Origin: Phascolomyces articulosus
Taxonomy: Eukaryota; Mucoromycota; Mucoromycetes; Mucorales; Lichtheimiaceae
Assembly (NCBI GenBank): GCA_025677815.1
Contig: JAIXMP010000013.1
Span: 1,116,001 to 1,180,000 of the forward strand
Direction of reading: 5' to 3'
Length of the DNA stretch: 64,000 nt
Shown here: positions 13,506-26,717 of the stretch, piece by piece
Layout: each line of letters begins with the position of its first letter
Position numbering within the stretch: position 1 is the first letter of the stretch
Made by a program: the position numbers and the translations under genes
Notes under the pieces: generated by a model
What the model was told of the DNA's origin: nothing
Databases searched by the model: none
Seen by the model: the letters and a program-made list of their open reading frames with translations, nothing else

Positions 13506-15322
13506 ATTCGTTCTTTCTCCCGGAGGTAAGCTGGTAAAGCTATAGTCTAAAAGGCAAAAGAGGCGAGGTTTTTTTTTTTGCTTGCAGCTTCAAATTAAAG
13601 TTCCACAAAAACCGGCTGTTGGCACTAGTGCAAAATTTAATCATTCAAACTTAAAACAATCATTTTCTTATGCCTGTAATATATTATTTTATATGCAAAA
13701 TAGTAAGAGTTAGTATAATTCTTATCATCTAACTTGACACAAAAGTATATTATACTAGGAATAGATAAACGACTCTTACTTTATTAAAATATCATTTTTT
13801 TAAATAAGTTTTACATCAGGAACAGGCCACAATGACGATCAATTTTTCAATTCGAATTGTTCGTAAATAATAATTTCTCTCACCTTCTACAGTATGCAAA
13901 GACGATGTTTAAGCTGCTATAAGTTTATATATATGAAAATAAGTACTACTACCTACATATTTACCATTTTTCATAAGCCATTTGTTAAACTCAACTATTG
14001 CCTTTGTCCGACTAATGCAAATACTACACGATATGAAACCCATAAATTATTAAGTCTCTATTTTTAGGTCAATTCATATCAACTTATCTGCCTCGCCATT
14101 CATCACACTTTTCAACGATATATATAAAGCCTAGGAATTTTAAATAGGATTCAATATAGTGATGTATTCTGGATCATAGATAAAAAAAATATTTATTTTC
14201 AGTTTTATATCCACTATATAATCATAAATTTCGTTACTTGATCTTTTATTATTTATAGGCAGAAGGAAGATTGTATTTTAGCACATCATTTTTTTTGGTT
14301 GATAAGATTAAGTAATATAAGACAACAATTATAATGTTAAAAATATTACGTGTTACTTGAATAAATAATAGTGCATATATATCTTTTTTTAAGTAAAAGT
14401 GACTCATTAATATAAATATAGGGTGATGTATATTTATACCAATCGTTTATATATTTTTCAGTTACAAAACCTTACGCCTAGATCTACAGTATGATCATAT
14501 TTTAATATCACTTTCATGTAATTAATTACATAATACAACCATGGAATTTCAAACATTAGGTCTGATACTTGTGGATAGGATAATCATCAATGCTCCTCAT
14601 GTCAGACATTTCATATTATAGGTATTCTTAAATATTTCCTTATTTGTTTTACTGTATATTGAGAACCAGGCTTCCTATTGGTGTTTATTCTTCATGATAT
14701 TAAAATACTGGGAAATGGAAGACGTTGTGCTAATGGTAACGTATGGTACGTCAGTATATCGAGTCGATGGATGGCGCTGATTGTTAAAATACTAGAATAT
14801 ACATCTATACCGACTTTTATTCCCTGATAAAATCATTGCAACATCATCTGTTCCTGATCAACCGGAGCTCGCTTGCGGAAAAAAAAAACGAATCTTATCT
14901 TCATCCGGCGACAACAAAAGGAGAATTAATAAAACAGGTCCCTTCATCTTGTGTCTTTTTGACATATTTTTCCAATTGATAACAAAATAACTATGTTTTA
15001 AAACAGAGCCACCCGACAGTGGAATGCATGATTCACAATGTGTAATTAAAAGCGTATGATCAGAAACACCAAAAAAAAAGAAAAGAAAATAGTTTTTTTT
15101 CTCACGGTACTGTATCTACATGATACTAATGTGGTCCCTCATTTTGTTACTATATTACACCCCCTCTTCTGAACACTTGTAATCTATTATAGAAACCAGG
15201 GTATTATTGTTAAACTAATAAATAGGTGTGAAATAATCAAAACACGGGAATAACCAACCTTCTTTTCTTCTTTTTCTTCTTCTACTTTCTCTCTTATTTA
15301 TATAAAAGCAAAACGTCTAAGA
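13506..15322. other. Long AT-rich divergent intergenic region
   Basis: It separates the minus-strand AP-1 gamma gene from the plus-strand F-box gene and so should hold both promoters. A pyrimidine-rich stretch (about 15260-15295) and a TATATAAAA-like motif (15298-15306) lie just before the F-box start. Homopolymer runs are common. I see no coding frame or RNA gene that I can defend. Confidence 0.6.
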
Positions 15323-17067
15323 ATGACAATGCTTCTTCGCAATGAACAAAATAACTTAAATAATAACAACAGCTACACTGATAATATTAATAATAGAGCT
15401 GACCTCGTTCAGCGACTTACATATGATGTCCTTGATATAATTTTCTCACACTTGTCGTTTCGTGAACGTATTCGCTCTACGCGAGTTTCCAAAGGCTGGC
15501 GGTGCTTTTTATTAACTTGGCCAGATCTCTGGAATACAATTGCAGATCATCATGTTAATCTCGATACAAACCTGTTACCCTATCTTCCCTATTTTCGAGG
15601 ACAATATGTGCGAACTGTCCGCATGCCTGAATTTAGTCAACAATCAACTCGATTTCTTATCAATCAATCTTGCCGGTATATTGAAACACGTAAGAAACAA
15701 GATGATTCTTCATTTTTCTAATATTGTTGTCAAAAATCAATACTAGTCTATGAATGGATATAAAAGGGAAAGGAAAGAGTAAGAACAGAAACGGGAATAA
15801 TGAATAATAATGATAATAACTAATTTCTTTATTATTATTACAACATTTGCTAGTGGAAGTACCTTGCCGACCGGCGACATTCGTGAGTGTACATGACCTT
15901 TTGTTATTCACATGTGATACCTTAACCTATCTGACCCTTCATTCCGGTGTAGGCGACGCCTTGTTGGACACAGTCCTAGACCACTGTCCAAATCTTATCA
16001 GTTTCCAATACTTGCTCAGTGGTGGCTTTTATAATCTTTCTACACCTCATAATGAACAAACAATCCACCATAATAAAGAGTACCAACGACGAATCAAATT
16101 AAGACGACTTGTGTTGGATATACCATTGGAGGAACAAAGAGTTTTATCCGTCTTATCAAGATGCCCCAATTTATCACAACTTCAATTACGTTCATCTGGT
16201 CTTCAATTTGATTATTTCGATGCAATACTAAGATTCATTCATCATTACCTCCTGCGAATAGAATATTTGCGACTTTTTGGCGCCTCTGCACAACAACCAT
16301 CCTCATCTTTTTCATCATCATTACCTCGTTCTTCTTCATCATTTCCATCTTTGCTACCATCGTCATCACAACCACAGCAACCTTGTTTACGAGAATTATG
16401 GTTAATTGGAACTGATGAAGAATCTACCGCACATATACTTCCATTAATGCATCGACACCAAGCAGCATTAACAAGTTTACATATTCGATCACCCTTGACA
16501 CCAAATGTCATGCATCATTTGGGTTCTTTTTCATACCCTGCAATGACTGAGCTATATATCCAATTAACACATTTCAGTCCGCTTGCGAGCGATTTATGCA
16601 ATTTGATACACCATGCTCCTAATTTGACCGATGTTTCCTTAACCTCTTTTACAGCCACCGATACCTTTTCCGATCTTGTTTTGGATGCGTTACCCTCGTC
16701 CATTCAACGATTTAAACTACAACTGGGTTATAATCTAATCCATGATATTGTCACTTCAGAAGCTTTGGGCAGGTTCCTGAAACGTAGTACACATATTCAA
16801 GAATTTCATTTACCCAATATACAAGCTATGGATGATGATATTTTGGATTTATTATCATCACAGCATATATCGACATTGGAAACACTGGATGTCTCTAGTA
16901 ATGAACATATCACGGATGTGGGTTTGCGTCGATTTGTTGATAATTATCATCAGCAACAGCATATTAGACAAGTTAAATGGTTAAACCTGGGTCAATGTTC
17001 CTTGGTTACATCAAATAGTATAGCATATGTTAAAGAGAAATTGTCAACGACCAAAATATATACTTGA
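15323..17067 (+). CDS. F-box/LRR protein
   Basis: Probable substrate adaptor of an SCF ubiquitin ligase. Exon 1 (15323-15689) has an Asn-rich leader, then a clear F-box: LVQRLTYDVLDIIFSHLSF, RERIRSTRVSKGWRCFLLTW and PDLWNTI. The intron (15690-15853) has a GTAAGA donor and a TAG acceptor and joins in phase. Exon 2 (15854-17067) encodes a long leucine-rich-repeat array. Typical segments are LLLFTCDTLTYLTLHSGVG, VLSVLSRCPNLSQLQLRS, LETLDVSSNEHITDVGLRRF and VKWLNLGQCSLVTSNSI. A Ser-rich insertion sits near 16300-16380. The protein is about 526 residues. Two ATGs (15323 and 15329) are possible starts. It resembles the broken gene at 0.5-3.6 kb in architecture. The substrate is unknown. Confidence 0.85.
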
Positions 17068-17254
17068 TGAATAAAAATGTAAGCAATCAAGTAAAAACAT
17101 TTTACCGCACTTGAGAAATTTATTTTGTGTTGAAGGCGTGAGAAGTACATTTGTATGATTGAACTTAAAAATGACTTTTTTATATAACATGAGCAACCCA
17201 GGATAGGACCCTATCCATTTTTTTCTCTTTCTTCTTCTTTATTATTCTAAAACT

Positions 17255-19337
17255 ATGCGTTTCTTCACAAGTGCCATTCGTGTTTCCCAACCTGCATTGT
17301 ATTCAAGTGAGTTTTTTAATATTACATTTGTGAATAAAATAAAATCTCCATTTTCGACAATTGGATAAGTAACTTATGCATTCCAAAAGGAGCTGCCACA
17401 CGCGTACCAACAGTAATTCCTACAACCTATATTGGTACATGGCGAACCATTAGTACCACAACTGATTCTTCCACTACTCCGAGATCGCGACGTGCATTAT
17501 TTTATGGTATATATATAAAAATTATTCTATTATTACAGAAAAGATATATAGAATGAGCATGAAGAAAGAAGGATAAACTCACACGCCTTTTTTTTTTTTG
17601 ACTTTACTGATAATTAGTACCTGGCAGTGATGAACGAAAGATTCACAAGTCAATATCTGTAGGAGCTGATTGTATTGTATATGATCTTGAGGATAGTGTA
17701 TCATTGAATAAAAAAGGCACAGCTCGACATATGGTCATTGATGCTTTGGAGGCAAGCTTGTATTTTTTAATTTTTAATCATGCGGTAAATGCTGAGATTT
17801 ATCTGACGATTTGTGGATTTATTAGGCATCCGAACATGGCAAAGCAGAAAAGGCTGTACGAATTAATGCTGTTGGTTCAGGTATTGTTCTGTAAATATAT
17901 TATTTAATTATTTAAATCAGAAAAAAAGAAAATCATTTTTTTTTATCTTAAATGTTGGATCGGGGACTGGTTGTATGATAGGTCTTGAGTTGGATGATCT
18001 CAATGTCATTGTAAGTGTTAAGATATTTTAAACATTCAATTATTGGTCTAGGATACTTAAAAAAAATATTGATTTATTGGATAATGATGATAGCTTCATT
18101 CGAAAAGACTTCAAGCCATTGTAATTCCAAAAGTACAAAGTGCCAAGGATATCCATTTTGTTAGTCAAATGATTGATGCTGTTGCTGTTGAATCGCAGTA
18201 AGTTATTATTATTTGAATGATGCGTTTTGAGAGAAGGATATCATAATTATCATGATAAGAAAATGTTGGAGATTAAACATAAAATGAAATAATAGGCGTG
18301 AAAGAATCAAGTTGATTGCTTCGGTGGAAAGTGCCTTGGGTATCATGAATATCCAAGAAATTGCAAAGGCTGATCCACGATTGGATGCTCTTATCGTAAG
18401 TTTTTTTTAACAAGATGATGAGGGGAATATATATAAAAACTTATTAATAAACATTTTATTTACTATTTATTACAATAGTTTGCTGCTGAAGATTACTGTG
18501 CAGATCTTGGTACGTCGAATTACTGATATGTTGAAGGGAAATAAGAATAATAATTGCAAAAAAAAGGACTCTGTTGTAATTAATATAACTATATATTACA
18601 ACAGGTTTGATTCGCACTGGTACGCGGAAGGAAATGTTATTTGCACGACAAATGATTGTCAATGCAGCAGCAGCATACGGTTTACAATCTCTGGATTTGG
18701 TATGATATATATATGTAATTTTTTATTAATTAGTGAACAGCAAAAGAAAAAGCCTAACTAAATAATGCAATATATCATCTGTATAGGTCTGTGTTGATTT
18801 CCAAAATCCAGATGTATTAAAGGATGAATGTAAAGAGGGTCGAGAATTTGGTTTTACTGGAAAACAAGCAATTCATCCTGCTCAAATCGATGTGATTCAA
18901 CAAATGTTTTTACCTGATCCTTCTGGTAAGGCTAGTTGTATATGAATTGGTGTATGAGAGTAGGGTACTCATTCTATATATGTATTTGATGAATGAATAG
19001 ATTTAAAGCGAGCTGTCAAGATTCTTCAAGGATTTGAACATTATGCTGAACGTGGTGTTGGTGCCTTCAACTTGGATGGAAAAATGTAAGTTATTGTCGC
19101 GGAATTGGTGTTCTGGTCATGAAGATATAAAATGACAAAAGGATTGGAAATTTATAATGTTATAATATTTTGTTTCCAAATAGGATTGATATGCCAGTTG
19201 TAAAATGGGCAGAAAAAGTTGTAAGCAAAGCCAAGGCAGGAGGAATGGAAATGCCTGAAGTAGAAGGAATTGATTCATCAAGTGCTAGCAGCAGTAGTGA
19301 TGGAAAGAAAGAATCGACCGAAAAAAGCAAAAAGTAG
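17255..19337 (+). CDS. Mitochondrial citrate lyase beta-like protein (CLYBL family, HpcH/HpaI fold)
   Basis: The family comprises acyl-CoA lyases; the characterised human CLYBL is a mitochondrial citramalyl-CoA lyase. About nine short exons join in phase. The N-terminus MRFFTSAIRVSQPALYS is basic and hydroxylated like a mitochondrial targeting peptide. The family hallmark RRALFYVPGSDERKI follows and runs into ADCIVYDLEDSV. Further family motifs are AIVIPKVQSAKDI, LIASVESALGIMNIQEIA, LIFAAEDYCADLGLIRT, CVDFQNPDVLKDEC and GFTGKQAIHPAQIDVIQQMF. The Glu in VESA and the Asp residues in EDYCADLG lie where metal and CoA-thioester binding residues are expected. The C-terminus is a Ser/Lys-rich tail (SSASSSSDGKKESTEKSKK). 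It begins only about 190 bp after the F-box gene on the same strand. Exact substrate is inferred from the family. Confidence 0.88.
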
Positions 19338-20072
19338 ATTCCATTTTAACTCACAAATATTAATAAAAAAAAACTCAAAATTATGCATTAAAAATATATA
19401 AATACATGGACATGCATCTTTTTTTTTACATTTGAATGGCATAAAGGGATTTCTTTACGGTGAAACATACTTTTATATAAACTATTCTATCATAATGAAT
19501 AAAATAACACTGGTGAGATAAAAAAAAAAGGTTAACCCATTCTTATCATGCATAATAAACAAAAAAACCCAAAAACATTACTTCCTCATTTTGACAGATT
19601 CCATTTTTTCACTTTTACACAATGACAACTTGTTCATTGATACTGGTACACTTCTTTGTTCGATGGTATATATTTTTGCCTATCTCTAGGAAAAAAAAAG
19701 AATAATTGAGCGTGGATGTATCTGATTGAAATAATGGGTTTGTCCCTCTTTGCTTGTTGATATTGGATTTTAACCATATTTGACCACATCAAAGCAAAAA
19801 GAAAAAAAAACTATTGGCTTATAATGGGAAAAAAAAGACAATGTGTACCATGATCCATACACGATATCATCTATCATAAATCAAACTATTCATATTATAT
19901 ACAAGAAAAAAAAAGTATATAAAAGGACATCATTTTGAAAAGTCTTTTTTTTTTCTTCATTCACCACAAAAACTAACAGTCTATATATAAAAAACGCAGA
20001 TACACTCCTCTCATTTCAAATACTACTTTATTTTTTCATTTACTACTGCTATTTTCAAATAATTCTATCAAC
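19338..20072. other. Intergenic region with promoter of the Myb/SANT-like gene
   Basis: Contains the 3' flank of the CLYBL-like gene and A-rich runs, then a TATA-like box and a pyrimidine-rich leader before the ATG at 20073. No gene is seen. Confidence 0.6.
19916..19924 (+). promoter_or_regulatory. TATA-like box (TATATAAAA)
   Basis: A TATATAAAA sequence lies about 150 bp upstream of the ATG at 20073 and is followed by a T/C-rich tract at about 19944-19960. This arrangement fits a fungal core promoter. In such AT-rich DNA a chance match is possible. Confidence 0.4.
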
Positions 20073-20993
20073 ATGCCAATCTGGACAGATAAATATCTCA
20101 AGACTATGCTTCGCGAAAAGAGAAAGCATCCTCATATGCCCTGGGAAAAAGTTTCTCAACTTTTAGGTCACCGTCATTCGGCTCGTGCTTGCAATCGCAA
20201 GTATCTTCCTTTTGCTGTAAGTATACACCTATGTATTTAATACCAAAAAAGAAACCTTTGATCGTTCCCTTCTATGATTATTCTCTATATTCATAATCCC
20301 AACTGTATTATATAGCCCAAAATGAAGAATCCTCTTAATCTTGCTGAACGTCGTAAAGTATGCAAAATGCGTAACAAGAAGCCACCCATGGAATTCCGAA
20401 AGATTGCCACACAAATCCCTGGTATATCCTCTGCCGATTGTCGTTTTTATTATGAAAAGTGTGCTACTGCCAAAGAAGTTGAACGTGGCATTCAAGAAGC
20501 TCGAGCAGAACAAGAGCGCATTGATTTCCTGAAGGTAAATAATAGCTTTTTTTCGACCAATGGGTAGCAAATGATGATAAACGTAAAAACAGGTATATGC
20601 CCTGTATACTAGATACACATAATAAAATAATCAAACTTGATATATCATTCCAAATAGGGTCGTGGAATTGTCATCCCCAAACCAAAGCTTACTCTACTTC
20701 CCCAAACTTGGACACCCACAGAAGTTGATCAATTGAAGAAAATGCGCCAAGAACAACAAATGCCTTGGGCTGTTGTGGCAAAGGAATTGAAACGTTCTAT
20801 CCCTTCGTGTACCTCCAAATTGCGTCGATTGAACAAGAAAGAACAAAAGAATCCTGTTACTATGAATACTAGCACCAAACGTCGTCGTGATGTGGAAGAT
20901 GATGATTATGATACCATTGCTGAAGTCAAGATTGAGCCTGTCAGTGTTAAGAAACGCAAAATCGCCAAACCTTCTCCCATAAGACGCAAGTAA
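20073..20993 (+). CDS. Myb/SANT-like DNA-binding protein
   Basis: Three exons (20073-20216, 20316-20534, 20658-20993) join in phase into a protein of about 232 residues. There are three helix-turn-helix-like modules in a row. The first has WTDKYLKTMLREKRKHPHM and WEKVSQLLGHRHSARACNRK. The second has EFRKIATQIPGISSADCRF. The third has TWTPTEVDQLKKMRQEQQ and WAVVAKELKRSIPSCTSKLR. The spacing of Trp and other aromatic residues matches Myb/SANT repeats. A basic tail with KRRR and KKRK motifs looks like a nuclear localisation signal, with an acidic segment (DVEDDDYD) between. It is probably a nuclear transcription regulator. Its targets are unknown and I recognise no named orthologue. Confidence 0.8.
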
Positions 20994-21647
20994 ATGTTCT
21001 GGATAGATCACACTTTAAATTTTTGATGCCATCTATTCTTGGGTAAACAACCCTCTCTATGTTATTCAATAGTTATTTTTTTATATATTATATATCTATG
21101 CCCTCTCTATGCCTTTAATACCCGTATGACCCCATTATTTTTATAATTCTTTATTTTTTTTCTATGTATACATACACCTCCTATGCACACTTATTTTGTT
21201 AACGATATATCATTATAACAACAACAAAAAAAGTTGATCTTTTTTTAGCTATTTACTATGCCAGCATATATATTTTATAAATTCATCATGATGAACCAAT
21301 ATTTCTTCTTTCCCTTTTATACTAAAAAAATAATAAAAAAAATGACTTGTAAAACTATTTCTGTTGTTGGCATATATCCCGGATACTTGTATTTTTTTTA
21401 TATCATTGACTATTATGAAACATATCCCAAGATATTTTTTTTATAGTAAAGAATGAACCAATGGATTATTTCGATAAAGACATAAATACCAAGAATTATT
21501 TTACTCTTCCAACAAAATAAGAGAAACTTGAATCTAAGCGGGACATTTGCCAAGGGCAAGATCGAAAGATATTTGGGATTATATATACCTTTCTCAATAT
21601 TATTTTATTTAATAATGGGTAGAAAATAGATGCTATGTGCATAGTAG

Positions 21648-21683
<36 letters not shown>

Positions 21684-22890
21684 TAAAGTATCAGTGTGAT
21701 GCATCAAGCTTAACATTTAATTTAATTATGAACTTTGTAGTCTTGGACAACTTTACTTGTATCTCTAGAAAGGCTTAGAAAGGATTCTTGTATCTAGCTA
21801 GTAATAAGGGTTCCCCATTCCGCCCTTTCTAAACTTAATTGAACCTTTCTAAACCTGCCTAATCCTAATTAACTTCTCTATGTTTCATCAATGCCTACCT
21901 ATATGGGTCAAAATGGAATAGAATATATATTATTCTTTGTTAATGAAGTTTCATTATACAAAAAATCTGGACAAATATGTTGAAAAAAAAAATTATGCAC
22001 TTTTAAATGATCGTTACTTATCTTCAGGGATTGTTTATCCCTAAATTGACAAATTCGTTGTTGGCTACAGCGTTTTTCTACTGCGTATCATTATATTATT
22101 ATAGTAACACACATTAGAGTAAATAAATCATCCAAATATAAGTCATGTTATAATATTCCTGTCACTTACACTCAGTATATTTGTAACGGAAAAGATTATC
22201 CATTCATTTTTTCCCCTTAAATTAAAACACAAATGTTAATACATCCAATCAATCTACGATATGCAAATAGTCTCTACTGTCATTTGTTCCTGTGTGTGGT
22301 TGGTAGCATGCACTTTTCCTTTTTTTAAAACATTATTTGAGGTTATAATATCTTCAAATATATGTCGACAGTGTGTGTGTGTCTGATCATTTAAATGGTA
22401 AAATGAATTCATACTCTCTGATAAGCAACGAGCTGGTTTTACATACAATTGGATAATTGAGTATTACTTAATATGATAATATGTCAATAAAACAAATAAT
22501 TTTTATTTTTTCTTATATTCCTATTGAAGGATCATACTCAACATCAACGTGTGATGCTTATAAGGTACCAATAACTATATTTCTTTATTTTTTTTTTGGA
22601 TATTTTACTCATGTTTACAAACAAAATGTGTAGGGATGATAAAAAACCGAATTGGTTAAAGGACCTCGTGTTATGGAGTGAAAATACTCCATTTTTATTG
22701 GAGCGCCATTACAATTTAGAAAGCAGTAAAAATTATTATAATTGAGGAGTTCGTGTCTTTTTAGAACTAGTTTCAGTCAACTCTTTTTTTTCTATTTTCT
22801 TTATTTCTTCATCATCGGTGTCCTACCCTAATCTTGGAACTATCGACTTTTAAAACCCCATCTCCAATTAAAAAACTACAATAATATAAA
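20994..22890. other. Long AT-rich intergenic region upstream of alpha-tubulin
   Basis: Holds a (TA)n microsatellite at about 21649-21677 and an imperfect inverted and direct repeat at 21767-21862. A pyrimidine-rich promoter/leader runs from about 22780 to 22870 just before the tubulin ATG. No protein or RNA gene is supported. Confidence 0.6.
21767..21862. repeat. Small inverted/direct repeat built on CCTTTCTAAAC
   Basis: The left arm AGAAAGGCTTAGAAAGG (21767-21783) is nearly the reverse complement of the right arm. The right arm itself repeats CCTTTCTAAAC twice (about 21824-21834 and 21844-21854). Between them are about 40 bp of unrelated sequence. It could be the remains of a small MITE or a stem-loop. 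No transposase or target duplication was identified. Confidence 0.4.
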
Positions 22891-24537
22891 ATGAGAGAAA
22901 TCATCAGTGTTCACGTTGGTCAAGCCGGTGTCCAAATTGGTAACGCCTGTTGGGAATTGTACTGTATGGAACATGGTATTAACCCTGATGGTCGTATTCC
23001 TGCCGAACAAGAAACCACTGACCATTCGTTCGCTACTTTCTTCAGCGAAACTAGCTCTGGAAAGCATGTTCCCCGTACTGTCTTTGTCGATTTGGAACCT
23101 ACTGTTGTTGATGAAGTTCGTACTGGCACTTATCGTCAACTCTTCCATCCTGGTACGTAAAAAAAAAAAATGGAGAGCTAATACGAAAGAATAAGATGAA
23201 AAGCGTGTTATATCAGTATGGAGTTTTTTTCGGGGGGGAGGTGGAGGGGAGATCATCTTTTAAAGGGTTGATATCAATTGGGAGGAGAAAGTTGTTAGCG
23301 TTGAAGGGGGAGAAGGAGCGAGAGAACAAGAGAGAAGAATAAGGGGCTTTTAGATAATAAATATAGATGTGTCCGTCCGTGTACGTTTATGTATGCAAAT
23401 TTGTTTACTAACAAAAAAAGGGGTGTTATTTACATATTTTATATTATAGAGCAATTGATCACTGGCAAGGAAGATGCTGCTAACAACTACGCCCGTGGTC
23501 ACTATACCGTTGGTAAGGAACTTGTCGATTCTGTCTTGGATCGTGTTCGCAAACTTGCCGATAACTGTAGTGGTTTGCAAGGTTTCTTGGTCTTCCACTC
23601 ATTCGGTGGTGGTACTGGTTCCGGTTTCGGTGCCTTGTTGATGGAACGTCTTTCCGTTGACTATGGTAAGAAATCCAAGCTTGAATTCAGTGTTTATCCT
23701 GCTCCTCAAGTCTCAACTGCCGTTGTTGAACCTTACAACTCGATCTTGACCACCCATACCACTTTGGAACACTCTGACTGTGCTTTCATGGTCGATAATG
23801 AAGCAATTTATGATATCTGCCGTCGTAATTTGGACATTGAACGTCCTACTTATGCCAACTTGAACCGTTTGATTGCCCAAGTTGTTTCCTCGATCACTGC
23901 TTCGCTCCGTTTCGATGGTTCCTTGAACGTGGATTTGAACGAATTCCAAACCAACTTGGTTCCTTATCCTCGTATTCACTTCCCCTTGGTCACTTATGCT
24001 CCTATCATCTCTGCTGCCAAGGCTTACCACGAACAATTGTCTGTTCCTGAAATCACTTACTCTTGTTTCGAACCCAACAACCAAATGGTCAAGTGTGACC
24101 CTCGTCATGGCAAGTACATGGCTTGTTGTTTGTTGTACCGTGGTGATGTTGTCCCCAAGGATACCAACGCTGCCATTGCTTCTATCAAGACCAAGCGTAC
24201 CATTCAATTCGTTGACTGGTGTCCTACTGGTTTCAAGGTTGGTATCAACCATCAACGTCCTACTGTCGTTCCTGGTGGCGACTTGGCTGAAGTCCAACGT
24301 GCTGTTTGTATGTTGAGCAACACCACTGCTATCGCTGAAGCCTGGGCTCGTCTTGATCACAAGTTCGATTTGATGTATGCCAAGCGTGCTTTCGTTCATT
24401 GGTATGTCGGTGAAGGTATGGAAGAAGGTGAATTCTCGGAAGCCCGTGAAGATTTGGCTGCCCTTGAGAAGGATTACGAAGAAGTCGGTTCTGATTCTCT
24501 TGGTGATTCGGAAATCGAAGAAGAAGTCGAGTATTAA
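22891..24537 (+). CDS. Alpha-tubulin
   Basis: This is the alpha subunit of the tubulin dimer. Exon 1 (22891-23152) and exon 2 (23450-24537) join in phase across one 297-bp intron to give 449 residues, the normal length. The N-terminus [20 protein letters not shown] is diagnostic, and the nucleotide-binding tubulin signature GGGTGSGFG is present. The C-terminus is acidic and ends in tyrosine (EIEEEVEY), so a detyrosination site is present. Exon 2 carries the alpha-type GTPase-activating Glu loop. Codon use is biased to C-ending codons (GGT/GTC/ATC/AAC/AAG), unlike neighbouring genes, which fits high expression. Confidence 0.98.
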
Positions 24538-26717
24538 ACATCTTTATAAATCACCGTTTATTTACCCCTTCTCTTTTTCCCCCCTCCCATAAATCCTTTA
24601 TCTCTCTTATGATGATTTCTGGATAAATAATAAAAAAATATACTTCTTATTCCCATAGTCCTGTTGAATTTATTTTTTAATATGAGTTTTTGGTTTGATA
24701 AAAACTGGTTGATAATTTTCAATTGACTTGTTACTATTAAAAAAACAATATAGATTTACAATTTTCATTTCCCACGCGTTGTGTCAAACTTTGGATGATC
24801 GTTTGGGAGGAATTAACCATATTTTTTAAAAAAGAACACCAAACTATAGAGGTATTCTAGCCTGAGATGTGTTGGCTTAAAAGTTGTGCTTGGCCATCCA
24901 TGTCAACAATAAACATTTGATACTTGTCTTTCTTCCCCCCCAAAATAGAGAGTGTATAAAAAGGAAAAAAAAAAACGTGCTTCTTTAATTTTTTATATAC
25001 ACATGTTTTTTTGTCATTATCATCTTTGTCAAGACAACTTCCATTTGAATTCATGTTGTATTCTATCCTTTTGTCGTCTGGTTCTATATAATACATATCA
25101 TTATCTTATATGTTTTCCAATCCAATCTTGATTAGAGCAAAACATGGTATCCATTTTTTCTTTGTACCAAAACACAAATTTGCTTTAGAACCTTTTTATT
25201 TTTTTTTTCTTTCCATTTCCTTCCATGATCATGAAACACTCTCATCTTGTTGGTGTCTTCAAGTATTACATAACCAGCAAGTGAGAGTGTCAACACACGC
25301 ATTATTACTATAAGGAATATCATCTTTTATCAATCAGTAATGAATTGAAGATGAGTTCCTAGTATTATATATTATAAATGAGACACTTTCTTCTTCTTCT
25401 TCTTTGGATTCATGGTACAAAAAAAAGAAGACATATCATTTAATTTTCTATACTCAAATACTGACACCATGATGGAATTTGATACTTTGAAGTATTAAAA
25501 AAGTGTCTTACTTTGTATTATATACCATGACGTTTTGATATTTGTTATATAGAGATGTTATTCCTACTTATCACATCCCTATCTTCATGCAGAGAGGGAC
25601 TCTCTTCCAAGGTCTTTTTTTTCTGAAAGAAGATGGCTTTAAGTTCGAGAATAAGAATCTGTGTTACGTTTACTCAAAGATTCGTCATTTATACAACCCA
25701 GAATTATTTTTTTTTACCTCCTTTCCTTCTAATTATACTGTTTATATATGGAATAACAAAAAAAATTGTGTTTATTCTCCTTACGTATATTGCTAATAGG
25801 AACTACTAATGCATCAAACTGATCCACATTTATAAAGAAAATCGGCGATTTAGGCTTTTGATTTATGTATGACAAAAAAGAAATTTGTGTTCAAAAAAAA
25901 TGATAAGCCAAATTGTATTCTTGTAAAATTAAACTTTTTAATCGTTCATTCTCTATGTCAAGTTACATATCATATCTAATACGAGCAGCTGCATAAGTAA
26001 ACTATCTTAATGATTCATATTCTCCAGAAAAAGAATTGATATTTTTTCTATATAAAAAATACATGTTAAAAGTAATACAGACGCTAAATTTGTTTTGTGT
26101 AAGAGATGAAACATCAAAGGATTTTATGCCACACATAACACACAAGCCAATAATTATTTGAAGTTAGTACCAATAAATTTTCATGAGAAAAATTTGTTTG
26201 CTTATAGATAATTAACGATACTTTTTTAACTTTTGGTTATTATAATCATTATATATATCATGAATAATATTCTCACAAATGATAGATGATATGAAAATTA
26301 CTCATTAAGAAAACAAGAAGAAAAAACATCTATAAATGGTAACTTATCGTTTAAGGGTGATTTATAGCGTCATCATTAACAAGCAGTAACAGAAACAGTA
26401 ATGAGAGCATCATGTTATTATTATTATTATTATACGAACGAACAACATTGAGGCCTGGGGGGTGGTCAAATCATCAACAAACTCGCGGGGTTACGTTACA
26501 CAAACACACAAGCTCACTATTTTTGCATAACACAAAGAAAGTCTTTTTCCCATCTCTTTCTCCATCCACCTCTCCTTTTATTTTTTTCTCATCTTTCTTT
26601 TTCTCTCCTCTTTTTTATTTTCTATCGTTTACCTTCTTTCTCCTTCTATATTTTTTTTATAAAACAGAACAAAGTAGTATCATTTACAAAAAAAAAAGAA
26701 AAAGAAAAAATAGTGTG
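24538..26717. other. Long AT-rich intergenic region
   Basis: Contains the tubulin 3' flank, scattered short open frames with no family signal (for example 24857-25096 minus and 25542-25796 plus), and one ACGCGT at about 24775. A pyrimidine-rich tract at about 26535-26655 should be the 5' leader of the Kelch gene. No gene can be defended. Confidence 0.55.

Noticed and set aside
14540..14622. Short frame MEFQTLGLILVDRIIINAPH resembling an LRR protein start
   Set aside because: Only about 26 residues, no F-box or further repeats follow. Not enough to claim a gene relic.
23713..24399. 228-residue open frame antisense to alpha-tubulin
   Set aside because: It is a shadow produced by the strong codon bias of the tubulin gene on the other strand.
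24857..25096. Minus-strand 79-residue open frame downstream of alpha-tubulin
   Set aside because: Its end looks mildly protein-like, but there is no start context, no partner exon and no recognised family.
26412..26717. In-frame upstream ATG that would extend the Kelch protein by about 100 residues
   Set aside because: The extension is Leu/Phe/Ser-rich translation of a pyrimidine-rich leader. The ATG at 26718 starts the plausible protein.
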